From positions 1 to 64,000 of the forward strand of contig CAVZEV010000002.1 in assembly GCA_963774405.1 (NCBI GenBank): a stretch of 64,000 nt of DNA. The letters are read 5' to 3'. Under the pieces are notes generated by a model that saw only the letters and a list, made by a program, of their open reading frames with translations, was not told where the DNA came from and made no database searches. Below, piece after piece: positions 27,704 to 36,383 of this stretch; position 1 is the stretch's first letter; every line of letters begins with the position of its first letter. The translations under genes were made by a program, and so were the position numbers. The stretch comes from VRUE01 sp963774405. Its GTDB lineage: Bacteria > Actinomycetota > Thermoleophilia > Solirubrobacterales > 70-9.

Positions 27704-28957
27704 ATGGCCTCGAAGCGGCAGATCTTTGTCGGCGGCGTACCGATCGGCGGCGGCGCGCCGGTCGCCGTGCAGACGATGACCAAGACCGAGACCGCCAACC
27801 TGGCGGCGACGATGGAGCAGATCCGCAAGGTCACCGATGCCGGCGCCGACATCGTGCGCTGCGCGGTGCCGCGCGACGAGGACGTGGAGGCGCTGAAGAC
27901 GATCGTCACCGAGTCGCCGATCCCGGTGATCGCCGACATCCACTTCAACCACACCCTGGCGCTGAAGGCGATCGACGCCGGCGCCCACTGCATCAGGCTC
28001 AACCCGGGCAACATCGGCGGCCGCGACAAGGTCGCCGAGGTGGCGGAGCGGGCCAACGTGGCAAATGTGCCGATGCGGATCGGGGTCAACTCGGGCTCGC
28101 TGCCCAAGCACCTGCACGCGCTCGAGCGCGAGAGCCCGGTCGAGGCGCTGGTCGCCGCCGCGGTCGAGTTCGTCGAGCTGATGGAGAGTCTCGAATTCGA
28201 GAACTTCAAGGTCTCGATCAAGTCGACCAACGTGCCCAACACGATCGCCGCCAACCGCCTGCTCTCGGAGAAGATCCCCTACCCGCTGCACCTCGGCATC
28301 ACCGAGGCCGGCACCAAGTGGTCGGGCTCGCTCAAGTCGGCGGTCGGCCTCGGCACGCTGCTCGCCGACGGGGTGGGGGACACGATCCGGATCAGCCTCT
28401 CGACCTTCCACGCCGAGGAGGAGGTCAAGGTCGCCTGGGAGATCCTCAAGGCGCTGCAGCTGCGCGAGCGCGGCCCGGTCCTGATCGCCTGCCCGACCTG
28501 CGGCCGCCTGCAGTTCGACATGGACTCTGTCGTTGCCGAAATCGAGCAGCGCCTCGAAGGCTACGCCGAGCCGATCGAGGTCGCCGTGCTCGGCTGTGCC
28601 GTGAACGGCATCGGCGAGGCCTCGCACGCGGACTTCGGCATCGCCGGCGCCAAGAACGAGGGCCTGATCTACGCCGGCGGCAAGCCGCTGCGCAAGGTCC
28701 CCCAGGCAGAGCTCGTCGACACGCTCTTCGAGGAGATCGACAAGTCGCTGGATCGCGGCGCGGTCGAGTTCGACGAGAACGAGTCGCGCGAGGGCGCCGC
28801 CTGGCTGGCCAAGATCGAGGCCGAGAACGCCGGCGACCTGACCCCGGAGAAGATCGCCCGCATGGAGCACGAAGCGGCCGAAAAGGGCGAGTCCGACAAG
28901 GCCCTGCTCGACGAGGAGGCGTCACCGACTGCCGGACGCCGCTTCACCCGCGCCTGA
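27704..28957 (+). CDS. ispG: 4-hydroxy-3-methylbut-2-enyl diphosphate synthase
   Basis: IspG (GcpE) converts MEcPP to HMBPP with a 4Fe-4S cluster, late in the MEP pathway. The 417-residue protein has the TIM-barrel part (VAVQTMTKTETAN, PVIADIHFNHTLAL, IRLNPGNIGG) and the cluster domain with CPTCGRLQFD and the third Cys in VLGCAVNGIGEASHADFG. A C-terminal tail of about 50 residues beyond the cluster domain is rich in Glu and Ala. It stands between rseP and proS, a common actinobacterial order, here with two secreted-protein genes inserted. Confidence 0.95.
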   Translation: MASKRQIFVGGVPIGGGAPVAVQTMTKTETANLAATMEQIRKVTDAGADIVRCAVPRDEDVEALKTIVTESPIPVIADIHFNHTLALKAIDAGAHCIRLNPGNIGGRDKVAEVAERANVANVPMRIGVNSGSLPKHLHALERESPVEALVAAAVEFVELMESLEFENFKVSIKSTNVPNTIAANRLLSEKIPYPLHLGITEAGTKWSGSLKSAVGLGTLLADGVGDTIRISLSTFHAEEEVKVAWEILKALQLRERGPVLIACPTCGRLQFDMDSVVAEIEQRLEGYAEPIEVAVLGCAVNGIGEASHADFGIAGAKNEGLIYAGGKPLRKVPQAELVDTLFEEIDKSLDRGAVEFDENESREGAAWLAKIEAENAGDLTPEKIARMEHEAAEKGESDKALLDEEASPTAGRRFTRA

Positions 28958-28961
28958 GAAA

Positions 28962-28967
28962 TAGACT
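28962..28967 (+). promoter_or_regulatory. -10 element (TAGACT) of proS
   Basis: TAGACT ends 7 nt before the proS ATG, in the 17-bp gap after ispG. Confidence 0.45.
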
Positions 28968-28974
28968 CGCCCGC

Positions 28975-30487
28975 ATGGCCTCGAAAGGAATCTCGCCGAC
29001 CCGCGAGGAGGATTTTCCCGCCTGGTTTCAGAGCGTCGTGCGCGAGGCCGAGGTCGCCGAACTCGCCCACGTCCGCGGCTCGATGGTTATTCGCCCCTGG
29101 GGCTACGCGATCTGGGAGCTGATGCAGGCCGAGCTCGACCGCGAAATCAAGGCGAGCGGCGCCCAGAACGCCTACTTCCCGCTCTTCATCCCGCTCAGCT
29201 ACTTCGAAGAGGAGGCCGAGCACGTCGAGGGCTTCGCCAAGGAGATGGCCGTGGTCACCCATCACCGGCTCGAAGACGGCCCCGCCAATCCGGGCAAGCT
29301 GCGGCCCGCCGGCAAGCTGGCCGAGCCGCTGATCGTGCGGCCGACCTCGGAGACGATCATCGGCAAGTCGTTCGCCAAGTGGATCAACTCCTACCGCGAC
29401 CTGCCGCTGATGGTCAACCAGTGGGCCAACGTGGTGCGCTGGGAGATGCGCCCACGGGTGCTGCTGCGCACCACCGAGTTCCTCTGGCAGGAGGGCCACA
29501 CCGCGCACGCCAGCGAGGAGGAGGCGCGGCGCGAGACCGAGCAGATGCTCGAGGTCTACCGCCGCTTCGCCGAGTCGTTCCTGGCGATGCCCGTGATCAC
29601 CGGCGAGAAGCCCGAGGAAGAGCGCTTTCCCGGCGCCGTGATGAGCCTCTCGATCGAGGCGATGATGCAGGACGGCAAGGCGCTGCAGGCCGGCACCTCG
29701 CACTACCTCGGCCAAGCTTCGCCGAGGCGGCCGAGATCGACTTCCTCGACAAAGACGGAGAGCGGCGGCTCGTCCACACCTCTTCCTGGGGCGTCTCCAC
29801 CCGCCTGCTCGGCGCCCTGATCATGTCCCACGGCGACGATGTCGGCCTGCGCCTGCCGCCGACCGTGGCACCGCAGCAGGTGGTCGTGATCCCGGTGCTG
29901 CGGGGCAAGGACGACGACGCCGTGCGCGCCGCGGTCGACGGTCTCGCGGCCGAGCTCCGCGAGCAGTCCTTCGGGGGTAAGCCGGTGCGCGTGCTGGCCG
30001 ACCTTCGTGATCGGGAGGGGCAGGCGAAGCGCTGGGAGTGGACCCGGAAGGGGTCCCGGTCATCATCGAAATCGGCCCCCGCGACCTCGACCAGGAGGCC
30101 GTTGCGGTGCGCCGCCGCGACGACCCCGAGCTCGGCATGGAGAGCGTGCCGCGAGCCGAGATCGGCGCCAGGGTCGGGCCGATGCTCGAGCAGATCCAGG
30201 CCGGTTACTTCGCGGCGGCGGCGGAGCGCCTGGCGGCGAGGACGGCGGCGGAGATCGGCGGCCTGGAGGAGTTCCGCGAGTGGTTCGCGGGCGAGGGGGA
30301 GGACGCTGCGGCGAGCGGCTTCGTCAGGGCGCCCTGGAGCGAAGCGGCGGAGTCGGCGTCGATCCTCGAAGAGCTTAAGGTCTCGGTTCGGTGCATCCCC
30401 TTCGACCAGCGACTCGCGCCCGGCAGCACCTGCGTCCTCACCGGCAAGCCGGCGGTCGTCGAAGCGGTCTTCGGCAAGGCCTACTAG
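28975..30487 (+). CDS. proS: Prolyl-tRNA synthetase, archaeal/eukaryal-type (two frameshifts)
   Basis: ProS charges tRNA-Pro. Class II motifs are visible: the N-terminal ISPTREEDFPAWFQSVVREAE, motif 2 with VVRWEMRPRVLLRTTEFLWQEGHTAHA (about residues 145-171) and motif 3 region SSWGVSTRLLGALIMSHGDD. It lacks the YbaK-like editing insertion, so it is the shorter ProS-3 type. The frame slips twice by one lost base: near 29713 (after SHYLGQ) and in the G run 30050-30053 (before VPVIIEIGPRDL). The restored protein is about 505 residues and ends normally at VEAVFGKAY. Sequence errors are the simplest reading. Confidence 0.92.
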
Positions 30488-30511
30488 CGACGCGGGCGCC
30501 GGCGGCTTGCG

Positions 30512-31180
30512 ATGGCTGACACGGCGCCCTTCGGCCGCGGTCGCGTCCGCCGCCTCTTCGGCCTCGACCGCAGCGGCCCGCCGCCGCGCCAGGTGGGCAA
30601 GGGCGAGCCGCTCAACCCCTGGACGATCCCCAACGCGATCGGCTATCTGCGGCTGGCCGCCCTGCCGCTCTTCCTCTGGCTCGCCTTCGAATCGGGTGAC
30701 GGTCGCAGCGCCCCGGCCGCGATCGTCTTCTGGCTGATCGCCGCCGGCGACTACCTCGACGGCTTCCTCGCCCGGGTCACCGGCCAGTACAGCCGGCTCG
30801 GCTCGATCCTCGATCCGGTCGTCGACCGCCTCACGATCCTCTCCGGCGCCGTCGTCTGCTGGCACTTCGAGCTGCTGCCGCGCTGGGCGCTGGCGCTGTT
30901 GGCGCTGCGCGAGGTGGCGATGCTCGTGCTCGGCCAGTACGCGCTGCGCCACGGGGTCGAGGTCCGGGTCAACTGGCCGGGCCGGATCTCGGTCTTCCCG
31001 ATCATGGGCGGCATCTTCTTCGCCCTGGTCTTCGCCGGTTGGTTCCCCTCAGCCCTGCTGATCGTCGGCCTGGCCCTCGCAATAGTCGCCACCGCCCTCT
31101 ACGCCCAAACCGGCACCGGTTCTCCGCGCCATGCGCGGATAAAAAAAAACGCCGGTGCAAGGGGGCGCTCATTTGGATAA
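30512..31180 (+). CDS. CDP-alcohol phosphatidyltransferase family protein
   Basis: Enzymes of this membrane family make phospholipids from CDP-diacylglycerol; PgsA (phosphatidylglycerophosphate synthase) is the likeliest subtype, given cdsA nearby. The catalytic pattern DYLDGFLARVTGQYSRLGSILDPVVD (residues about 76-101) matches the D-x2-DG-x2-AR-x8-G-x3-D-x3-D signature except that the first G is Y. Several hydrophobic segments follow. The last 25 or so residues (TGTGSPRHARIKKNAGARG) are encoded by palindrome F, so the native end was probably near LYAQ. Confidence 0.85.
   Translation: MADTAPFGRGRVRRLFGLDRSGPPPRQVGKGEPLNPWTIPNAIGYLRLAALPLFLWLAFESGDGRSAPAAIVFWLIAAGDYLDGFLARVTGQYSRLGSILDPVVDRLTILSGAVVCWHFELLPRWALALLALREVAMLVLGQYALRHGVEVRVNWPGRISVFPIMGGIFFALVFAGWFPSALLIVGLALAIVATALYAQTGTGSPRHARIKKNAGARGRSFG
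31113..31158. repeat. Intergenic-type palindrome F at the 3' end of the phosphatidyltransferase gene
   Basis: Outer arms GCACCGG / CCGGTGC enclose a perfect inner hairpin TCCGCGC-CAT-GCGCGGA followed by TAAAAAAAAA. It shares the CCATGC-CG-ATAAA core and CCGGTGC arm sequence with palindrome E at 16825-16871. It lies inside the annotated reading frame. The A-run is on the wrong side for a plus-strand terminator. Confidence 0.55.
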
Positions 31181-31183
31181 ACC

Positions 31184-31223
31184 TTCAACCTTCAGTTGAA
31201 CCTTGGGCGTAGCGACCTATAAT
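31184..31223 (+). promoter_or_regulatory. Near-consensus promoter with overlapping palindrome upstream of the RsiG-like gene
   Basis: TTGAAC (31196-31201) and a perfect TATAAT (31218-31223) are separated by 16 nt, the best sigma-70-type promoter in the window. The inverted repeat TTCAAC-CTTCA-GTTGAA (31184-31200) overlaps the -35, as expected for an operator. The MerR-type regulator two genes downstream is a candidate ligand. A leader of about 45 nt and AAGGAG at 31262-31267 precede the ATG. Confidence 0.6.
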
Positions 31224-31271
31224 CGTTCGCGCGACCTCAGCAGGGGTCAAGACCCGCAACCAAGGAGCGAG

Positions 31272-31538
31272 ATGGAGGACACCTTTCCCGATCTCGGTTC
31301 CCTCAGCGATAAAGAGCTGAAGGACCTGATCGACAAGCTCACCGAGGAGGAGAACGAGATCTCCTACAAGCGTCGCGTCCTACATGGCAAGATCGACATC
31401 CTGCGGGCGGAGCTGGTCAACCGGCTGCGGCAGAAGCGCGAGCAGGGCGAGTCGCTCTTCTCCGGCGACGACGTCGCGCAGCTGACCGAGATCCTGGCCG
31501 GAAAACAGCCGTCCTCAGAGGGCGATTCCGCCGCCTGA
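31272..31538 (+). CDS. RsiG-like candidate c-di-GMP-responsive anti-sigma factor
   Basis: The 88-residue protein is mostly two helices. Residues 27-42 (EENEISYKRRVLHGKID region) fit the c-di-GMP motif E(X)3S(X)2R(X)3Q(X)3D of RsiG at four of five positions: Glu27, Ser31, Arg34, His38 (in place of Gln) and Asp42. RsiG holds a WhiG-type sigma factor inactive when c-di-GMP is bound. In early-branching actinobacteria one motif per chain is used and the protein dimerises. Family membership is inferred from motif and size. The ATG at 31272 has AAGGAG 5-10 nt upstream. It leads a unit with the FHA and MerR genes. Confidence 0.65.
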   Translation: MEDTFPDLGSLSDKELKDLIDKLTEEENEISYKRRVLHGKIDILRAELVNRLRQKREQGESLFSGDDVAQLTEILAGKQPSSEGDSAA

Positions 31539-31551
31539 GCGGAGCGAGACG

Positions 31552-32038
31552 ATGGCCGTCCACTGTCCCGAATGCGGGTTCGTCAACCCCGAGGGCGCCA
31601 ACTACTGCCAGAAGTGCGGGGCCTACGTCGGCGGCCCGGCCGAGGGTGACAGCGGCGCGGGGGACGAACCGACGACGATGACCTACACCGTCGACGACAC
31701 CGGTGAGATGCAGCCGGTCGACATCGACGAGACGGTCGAGCGCAGCGGCGCGGCGCTGGTGATCCGCGCCGGCGGCGGCCGCGCGGGCGAGAGCTTTCCG
31801 CTCGAGCGAGGACCGGGTCAGCATCGGCCGCAGCCCCGACGCCGGCGTCTTCCTCGACGACGTCACGGTCTCCCGCAACCACGCGCTGCTGGTCCGCCGC
31901 CGCGACGGCCTCTACATCGACGACCTCGGCTCGCTCAACGGCACCTACGTCAATCGCCGCCGGATCGAGTCCCACCGCCTTGCCGACGGCGACGAGATCC
32001 AGGTCGGCAAGTACAAGCTGAGCTACCTGGAGAAGTAG
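31552..32038 (+). CDS. Zinc-ribbon and FHA domain protein, GarA/OdhI-type (frameshifted)
   Basis: The N-terminal zinc ribbon is HCPECGFVNPEGANYCQKCG (residues 3-22). A Thr-rich acidic linker (DEPTTMTYTVDDTGE) could be a Ser/Thr-kinase target by analogy with the N-terminal phospho-motif of GarA. The FHA domain is in another frame after a one-base loss near 31804-31810: SIGRSPDAGVFLDDVTVSRNH ... DLGSLNGTYVN. The restored protein has about 162 residues. In mycobacteria garA (Rv1827) sits next to a MerR gene (Rv1828) and in corynebacteria odhI next to ftsR, the same arrangement as here. Confidence 0.8.
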
Positions 32039-32041
32039 GCG

Positions 32042-32792
32042 ATGGCCGTCTCCGAGCATCAGGCCCAGGCCCGCCAGCGCGACTCGCGCCCGCGCAAGGC
32101 GCTGACGATCGGCGCCGTCTGCAAGATCCTGCAGAGCGAGTTCGACGACGTCTCGATCTCCAAGATCCGCTACCTCGAGGACCAGAAGCTCTTGACGCCA
32201 CGGCGCACCGCCGGCGGCTACCGCCTCTACAGCCAGTCCGACGTGGAACGGCTGCGCACGATCCTGCGCCTGCAGCGCGACGAGTTCCTGCCGCTGCGGG
32301 TGATCCGCCAGGAGCTGGCCGCCGGCGGCGACTTCGTTCCGGCCGGCGGCGGCGCCGAGAAACGCCCCTCCAGCGGCGCCGTGCGGCGGGCGATCCTGGT
32401 CAACACCTCGCGCGCCTACCTGACGCTCGAGGAGGTGGTCGAGGAGACCGGCGCCCGCGAGGAGCTGATCGCCGAACTGGAGAACTTCGGCATCGTCCAG
32501 CCCGAGAAACGCGAGGGCAAGACGGTCTACGACGAGACCGACCGCGAAGTGGTCGCGCTCGGCCAACGAGCTCTCGCGGGTCGGCGTCGCCGCGCGCAAC
32601 CTGCGCGTCTTCCGCTCCTCGGCCGACCGCGAGGCGAACCTGCTGGAAGCGCTGCTCGGGCCCTCGCTGCGCTCGCGCAACCCCGACCGCCGCAAGGAGG
32701 CGCTGGAGAGCCTGGAGAGCCTGGCGGCGACGGTCAGCCATCTCAAGCACCTGCTGCTCGTGCGGGACCTGCGCCGGCTCGCCGGCGACTAG
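32042..32792 (+). CDS. ftsR: MerR-family transcriptional regulator, FtsR-type (frameshifted)
   Basis: The winged-helix MerR domain covers about residues 20-95: LTIGAVCKILQSEF.DVSISKIRYLEDQKLLTPRRTAGGYRLYSQSDVERLRTI. A second half without metal-binding Cys follows (TLEEVVEETGAREELIAELENFGIV). One extra G at 32561-32562 breaks the frame; without it the protein continues VALANELSRVGVAARNLR to LLLVRDLRRLAGD, about 249 residues. FtsR activates ftsZ in corynebacteria; I infer orthology from the domain layout and the adjacent FHA gene. It starts 3 nt after the FHA stop. Confidence 0.8.
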
Positions 32793-32808
32793 GCCTGGGG
32801 CCGCGGCG

Positions 32809-33270
32809 ATGCCACGGGTGACGCGCCGAGCGCAGACGATTGGAGCGCCGGCCTCGGCGGGTCTGGGAGCTGGTCTCCGATCCTTACAGCCTGCCGCGCT
32901 GGTGGCCGCGGACGATGCGGGTGGAGAGCGTCGAGGGAGAGGGGCCGACGCAGCAGTGGACCAAGGTGCTGGGGACCGCGGAGGGACGGGGCGTGCGCGC
33001 GGATTTTCGCTGCCCCGACTCGGCCGAGCGGCGAGCGCTTCGGTCTGGGAGCAGCAGCTGCCGGGCACGCCGTTCGAGCGCCACCTGCGCCGCTACGAGG
33101 TCGATATCGCGCTGCAGCGAGGGCGACGGCGAGACGCGGTGACGCTGACCGCCGCGCAGACGCTGCGGGGCCTCTCGCGGCTCGGCTCGCCGATGATGCG
33201 CCGCGGCCAGGGCGCCATGCTCGACGAAGCGCTGGACGGGCTCGAGCGAGCCCTGGACGGAGTCGAGTGA
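32809..33270 (+). pseudogene. SRPBCC (polyketide cyclase-like) protein, frame broken several times
   Basis: The reading frame changes at least three times: VTRRAQTI, then RRVWELVSDPYSLPRWWPRTM and VEGEGPTQQWTKVLGTAEGRGVRADF, then VWEQQLPGTPFERHLRRYEVDI, then VTLTAAQTLRGLSRLGSPMMRRGQG. Joined, these give a Bet-v1-like ligand-binding protein of about 150 residues as found in many actinobacteria. Indels lie near 32838, 33035 and 33118-33145. It is either truly decayed or, more likely, badly sequenced, because the neighbours show the same type of damage. Confidence 0.65.
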
Positions 33271-33307
33271 GCTTGCGCCTTCCCCCCTATAAGCGCCGGA
33301 GGACGCG

Positions 33308-34945
33308 ATGACGCGCCGCGGCGCGACTCGAAGTGGTGGGGCTGGGGCGACCCCGCGGTCGAGCCCGAGCTCGACGCGGCCGGCGCTGGCGACCCTGCGC
33401 GAGCGGATCGGCGAGCTCGGGCCCGGCGTCGCCGCCGCCGCGTCGCTCGCGGACTTCGCCCTGCCGCCGGCCGGGCCGCTGCCGCGCGGCGCTGGTCGAG
33501 GCGGTCGGCGACGGAGAACGTCTTCACCGGCAACGAGGACCGCCTTCGCCACGCCACCGGCTGCGGCTACGCCGACCTCGCCCGCCTGCGCTCCGGCAGG
33601 CTCGACGCCGCCCCGGACGCGGTCCTGCTGCCGGCCGACGCCGACCGCAGGTGAAACGCGTTCTCGAGCTCTGCGCGGCGGAGGGCGTTGCAGTGGTGCC
33701 GTTCGGCGGCGGGACCAGCGTCGTCGGCGGGGTCGAGCCGCTGCGCGGCGCTCACGAGCGCGCTGATCAGCCTCGACCTCGACGCGCCTGCGCGAGGTCG
33801 AGGTCGACGCGCGCTCGCTCACCGCCCGCCTCGGCGCCGGCCTGCGCGGGCCCGAGGCGGAAGCCGAGCTGGCGCCGCACGGGCTCGTGCTCGGCCACTT
33901 CCCGCAGTCCTTCGAGTACGCGACGATCGGCGGCTTCGCCGCGACCCGCTCGGCCGGACAGGCCTCGAGCGGCTACGGGCGCTTCGACGCCCTGGTCAGC
34001 TCGGTGCGGCTGATCGCCCCGGCCGGCGACCTGGAGACGCTGGAGACTCCGCACACCGCCGCCGGGCCGGCGCTGCGCGAGCTCGTGGTCGGCTCGGAGG
34101 GTGCCTTCGGCGTGATCCCCGACGTGACCGTGCGGGTCCGCCCGGCGCCGCGGCAGCGCCGCTACGAGGCCTGGATGGCGGAGAGCTTCGAGGCCGGCGC
34201 GGAGATCGTGCGCGCGCTCGCCCAGGGCCCGGGCCTGCCCGACGTGATCCGCGTCTCCGACGAGGAGGAGACCGAGGTCTCGCTCGCGCTCTCGGGGCCG
34301 CGCGGGCTCGCCGGCGCGCTCTTCGGCGGCTACCTCGGCCTGCGCCGCCGGCGCGGCGGCTCCCTGCTCGATCGTCGGCCTCGAGGGCGAGGAGGAGTCG
34401 GTCGCCCGCCGCCGGGCGCTCGAGCGTCCGCGAGCTGCGCGCGGCGGCGCCGTCTACCTGGGCCAGGCGGCGGGCCGCTCCTGGGAGCACGGCCGCTACC
34501 AGGGCCCCTACCTGCGCGACACCCTGATGGGCATGGGGGCGATGGTCGAGACGCTCGAGACCTCGCATACCTGGACCGCGGCTCGGCGAGCTGCACGCGA
34601 GCGTCGGCGGCGCGATCCGCGACTCGCTCGCCGGGCCAGGGCACGCCCGGGCTCGTCTTCTGCCACCTCTCCCACGCCTACGCCGACGGCGCCTCGCTCT
34701 ACTTCACCTTCATCTCCCGCGCCCGCCGCGGCGACGAGATCGAGCAGTGGCGGCGGTGAAGCGGGCGGCCTGCGAGGCGATCGTCGCCGACGGCGGCACG
34801 ATCACCCACCACCACGCGGTCGGCCGCGACCACGCGCCCTACATGGAGGCGGAGGTGGGCGCTGGGCCTCGGCGTGCTGCGCGCGGTCAAGGAGCGGCTC
34901 GATCCCGCCGGGATCATGAACCCCGGCAAGCTGCTGCCTGACTGG
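33308..34945 (+). pseudogene. FAD-binding oxidase, alkyldihydroxyacetonephosphate synthase-like, many frameshifts
   Basis: Fragments in all three frames join to a flavoprotein of about 540 residues: an N-terminal WWGWGDPAVEPEL, the FAD-binding PCMH region (VAVVPFGGGTSVVGGVEPL, HFPQSFEYATIGGFAATRSAGQASSGYGR at about 33897-33985, VVGSEGAFGVIPDVTVRV) and the C-terminal LSHAYADGASLYFTFI and ITHHHAVGRDHAPYM. These last motifs are typical of AGPS, which makes the ether bond in ether lipids; other VAO-family members remain possible. At least six indels occur. SD-like GGAGGA precedes the ATG. Confidence 0.75.
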
Positions 34946-34951
34946 CCGCGT

Positions 34952-35913
34952 CTATTTGCCCTCGGTCGCTTCTCGACCGGCGCCGACGGGCCGGTGATCT
35001 CGCCGCGGAGGACGGGATTCGCCGGTGTAGGCGGGATTCCTTCTTCGCTTTGCGCGCCTTGGTCGAACGCGGCACTGGTAGTCGGCGCTGTCGGGGTCAG
35101 GGAGACGTCGATCTGGTCGAAGGCGCCGTTGGCGACGTAGGTGAGCAGTCGAGCGGCACTTCGAACTGGGCGCCAAGCTTGCCGCGCGTTTGACCCTGAC
35201 CGTGCCGACCGCGGGGCCATCGCCTGGCGAGCGGTAGAGCCAGACCGTGTAGGACTCGCCGCTGCCGGACGGTTCGAGGCCTTCGCCGGTCACCTGCAGC
35301 AGGACCTTCTTCTTGTAGCGCCCGAAGATCGCCCCGCCGCTGGCGTCGCTGCCGTCGACGGGGCTGAGGACGGCCTGAGTAAGGCTCTTGTCTTCTGCGG
35401 CCGCGCTGGCGTTTTCCGCCGCATCGTTTCGCTGGATTCGGTCCCTCGAAGTGCCGCAGCCGCCGCTGCCGCCGACGATCAGCACGACCACCAGCGCAAC
35501 GACCACGAGAGCGCCGGCGCCGAGGCCGATCAGGGCGCCGCGGTCCTTGGGGAGCTTTAGGCTGGGGCACGGGCCGGCGGCCCTCGGGCAGGCGTCTCGG
35601 CTGCCGGCTTCGGCGGCGCCGGCGGCTCTGGGACCGGCGTCGGCTCCGGGGCGGCGGCCGGCGGCTGCTCGGCGGCGGAGACTCTGCCGGCGGCTCGGGA
35701 GGCGGAGGCGGCGCCGTCGCGGGCTCCTCCGCGGAGGGCGGCGGCGGGCTCCTCCGCGGGGGCCGGCGGCTCCTCGACCTCGGCCAGGGCCTCCTTGACG
35801 CGCTCGCGCACCTCCTCGACGCTGATCCCCATCAGCGCCGCCATGTCGTCGTAGCCCTCCTCGCGCTGCGCGAGCAGGCGAAGCATCGCCTTCTGGTCGT
35901 CGGTCAACCCCAC
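34952..35913 (-). pseudogene. HTH-membrane-anchor-extracytoplasmic domain protein, frameshifted
   Basis: Read from the GTG at 35913, residues 1-50 (LTDDQKAMLRLLAQREEGYDDMAALMGISVEEVRERVKEAL) resemble a sigma-70 region-4/HTH helix bundle. A Pro/Ala/Glu-rich linker follows. After a C lost in the run 35564-35567 comes LPKDRGALIGLGAGALVVVALVVVLIVGG, one membrane segment, then an outer domain (VLSPVDGSDASGGAIFGRYKKKVLLQVTGEGLEPSGSGESYTVWLY) and, in other frames, LTYVANGAFDQIDVSLTP and LRGEITGP. A cytoplasmic DNA-binding-like head tied to an outer domain suggests a one-protein signal relay. Its 3' end meets that of the AGPS-like gene. Confidence 0.65.
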
Positions 35914-35922
35914 CGACCGGGA

Positions 35923-35928
35923 AGCCTA
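35923..35928 (-). promoter_or_regulatory. -10 element (TAGGCT) of the HTH-TM gene
   Basis: TAGGCT on the minus strand ends 9 nt before the GTG at 35913. The divergent thioesterase -10 is 35 nt away. Confidence 0.4.
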
Positions 35929-35962
35929 CGCGAGCGGCTCCCGGCAAGCGCGTGCCTGAGGT

Positions 35963-35968
35963 TAAGCT
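35963..35968 (+). promoter_or_regulatory. -10 element (TAAGCT) of the thioesterase gene
   Basis: TAAGCT ends 7 nt before the ATG at 35976. It decides for this start over the upstream in-frame codon at 35952. Confidence 0.45.
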
Positions 35969-35975
35969 GGCGGCG

Positions 35976-36383
35976 ATGAGCGACGACCCCCGTGGCCTGC
36001 TTTCCCATTTCGACGCCCTGCTGGGCACGGAATGGCTGGACGACGACCCCGACCACGCCCGCGTGCGCCTGCCGATGCGAGACGAGCTGCGCCAGCCGGT
36101 CGGCCTCCTGCACGGCGGCGTGATGTCGAGCCTGGTCGAGAGCATCTGCTCGCGGGCCACGGCCCTGGCAGTCGTGCCCAACGGGATGATGGCGATGGGC
36201 CAGTCGATCAGCGTCAACTTCATCCGCCCGATAACCGAGGGCCATGCCGAAGTGAAGGCCAAAGCCCGCCACCGCGGCCGCACCACCTGGATCTGGGAAG
36301 CCGAGGTTCGCGACGCCGAGGACCGTCTCTGCGCCCTCGCCCAGATGACGATCGCGGTGCGCCCGATCCCGCAGCGCGACTAA
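35976..36383 (+). CDS. Hotdog-fold acyl-CoA thioesterase (PaaI family)
   Basis: The 135-residue protein has the hotdog signature QPVGLLHGGVMSSLVESICSRA (about residues 42-63), where His-Gly-Gly and the following acidic residue form the active site, and INFIRP-like SVNFIRPITEGHAEVKAKARHRGRTTWIWEAEV. Family members hydrolyse aryl- or acyl-CoA thioesters. Its 3' end overlaps that of nadE by 4 nt in convergent orientation. Confidence 0.88.
   Translation: MSDDPRGLLSHFDALLGTEWLDDDPDHARVRLPMRDELRQPVGLLHGGVMSSLVESICSRATALAVVPNGMMAMGQSISVNFIRPITEGHAEVKAKARHRGRTTWIWEAEVRDAEDRLCALAQMTIAVRPIPQRD

Noticed and set aside
31140..31150. A-run next to the F hairpin as a terminator
   Set aside because: On the plus strand the run is A, not T, and on the minus strand the T-run precedes the hairpin instead of following it.
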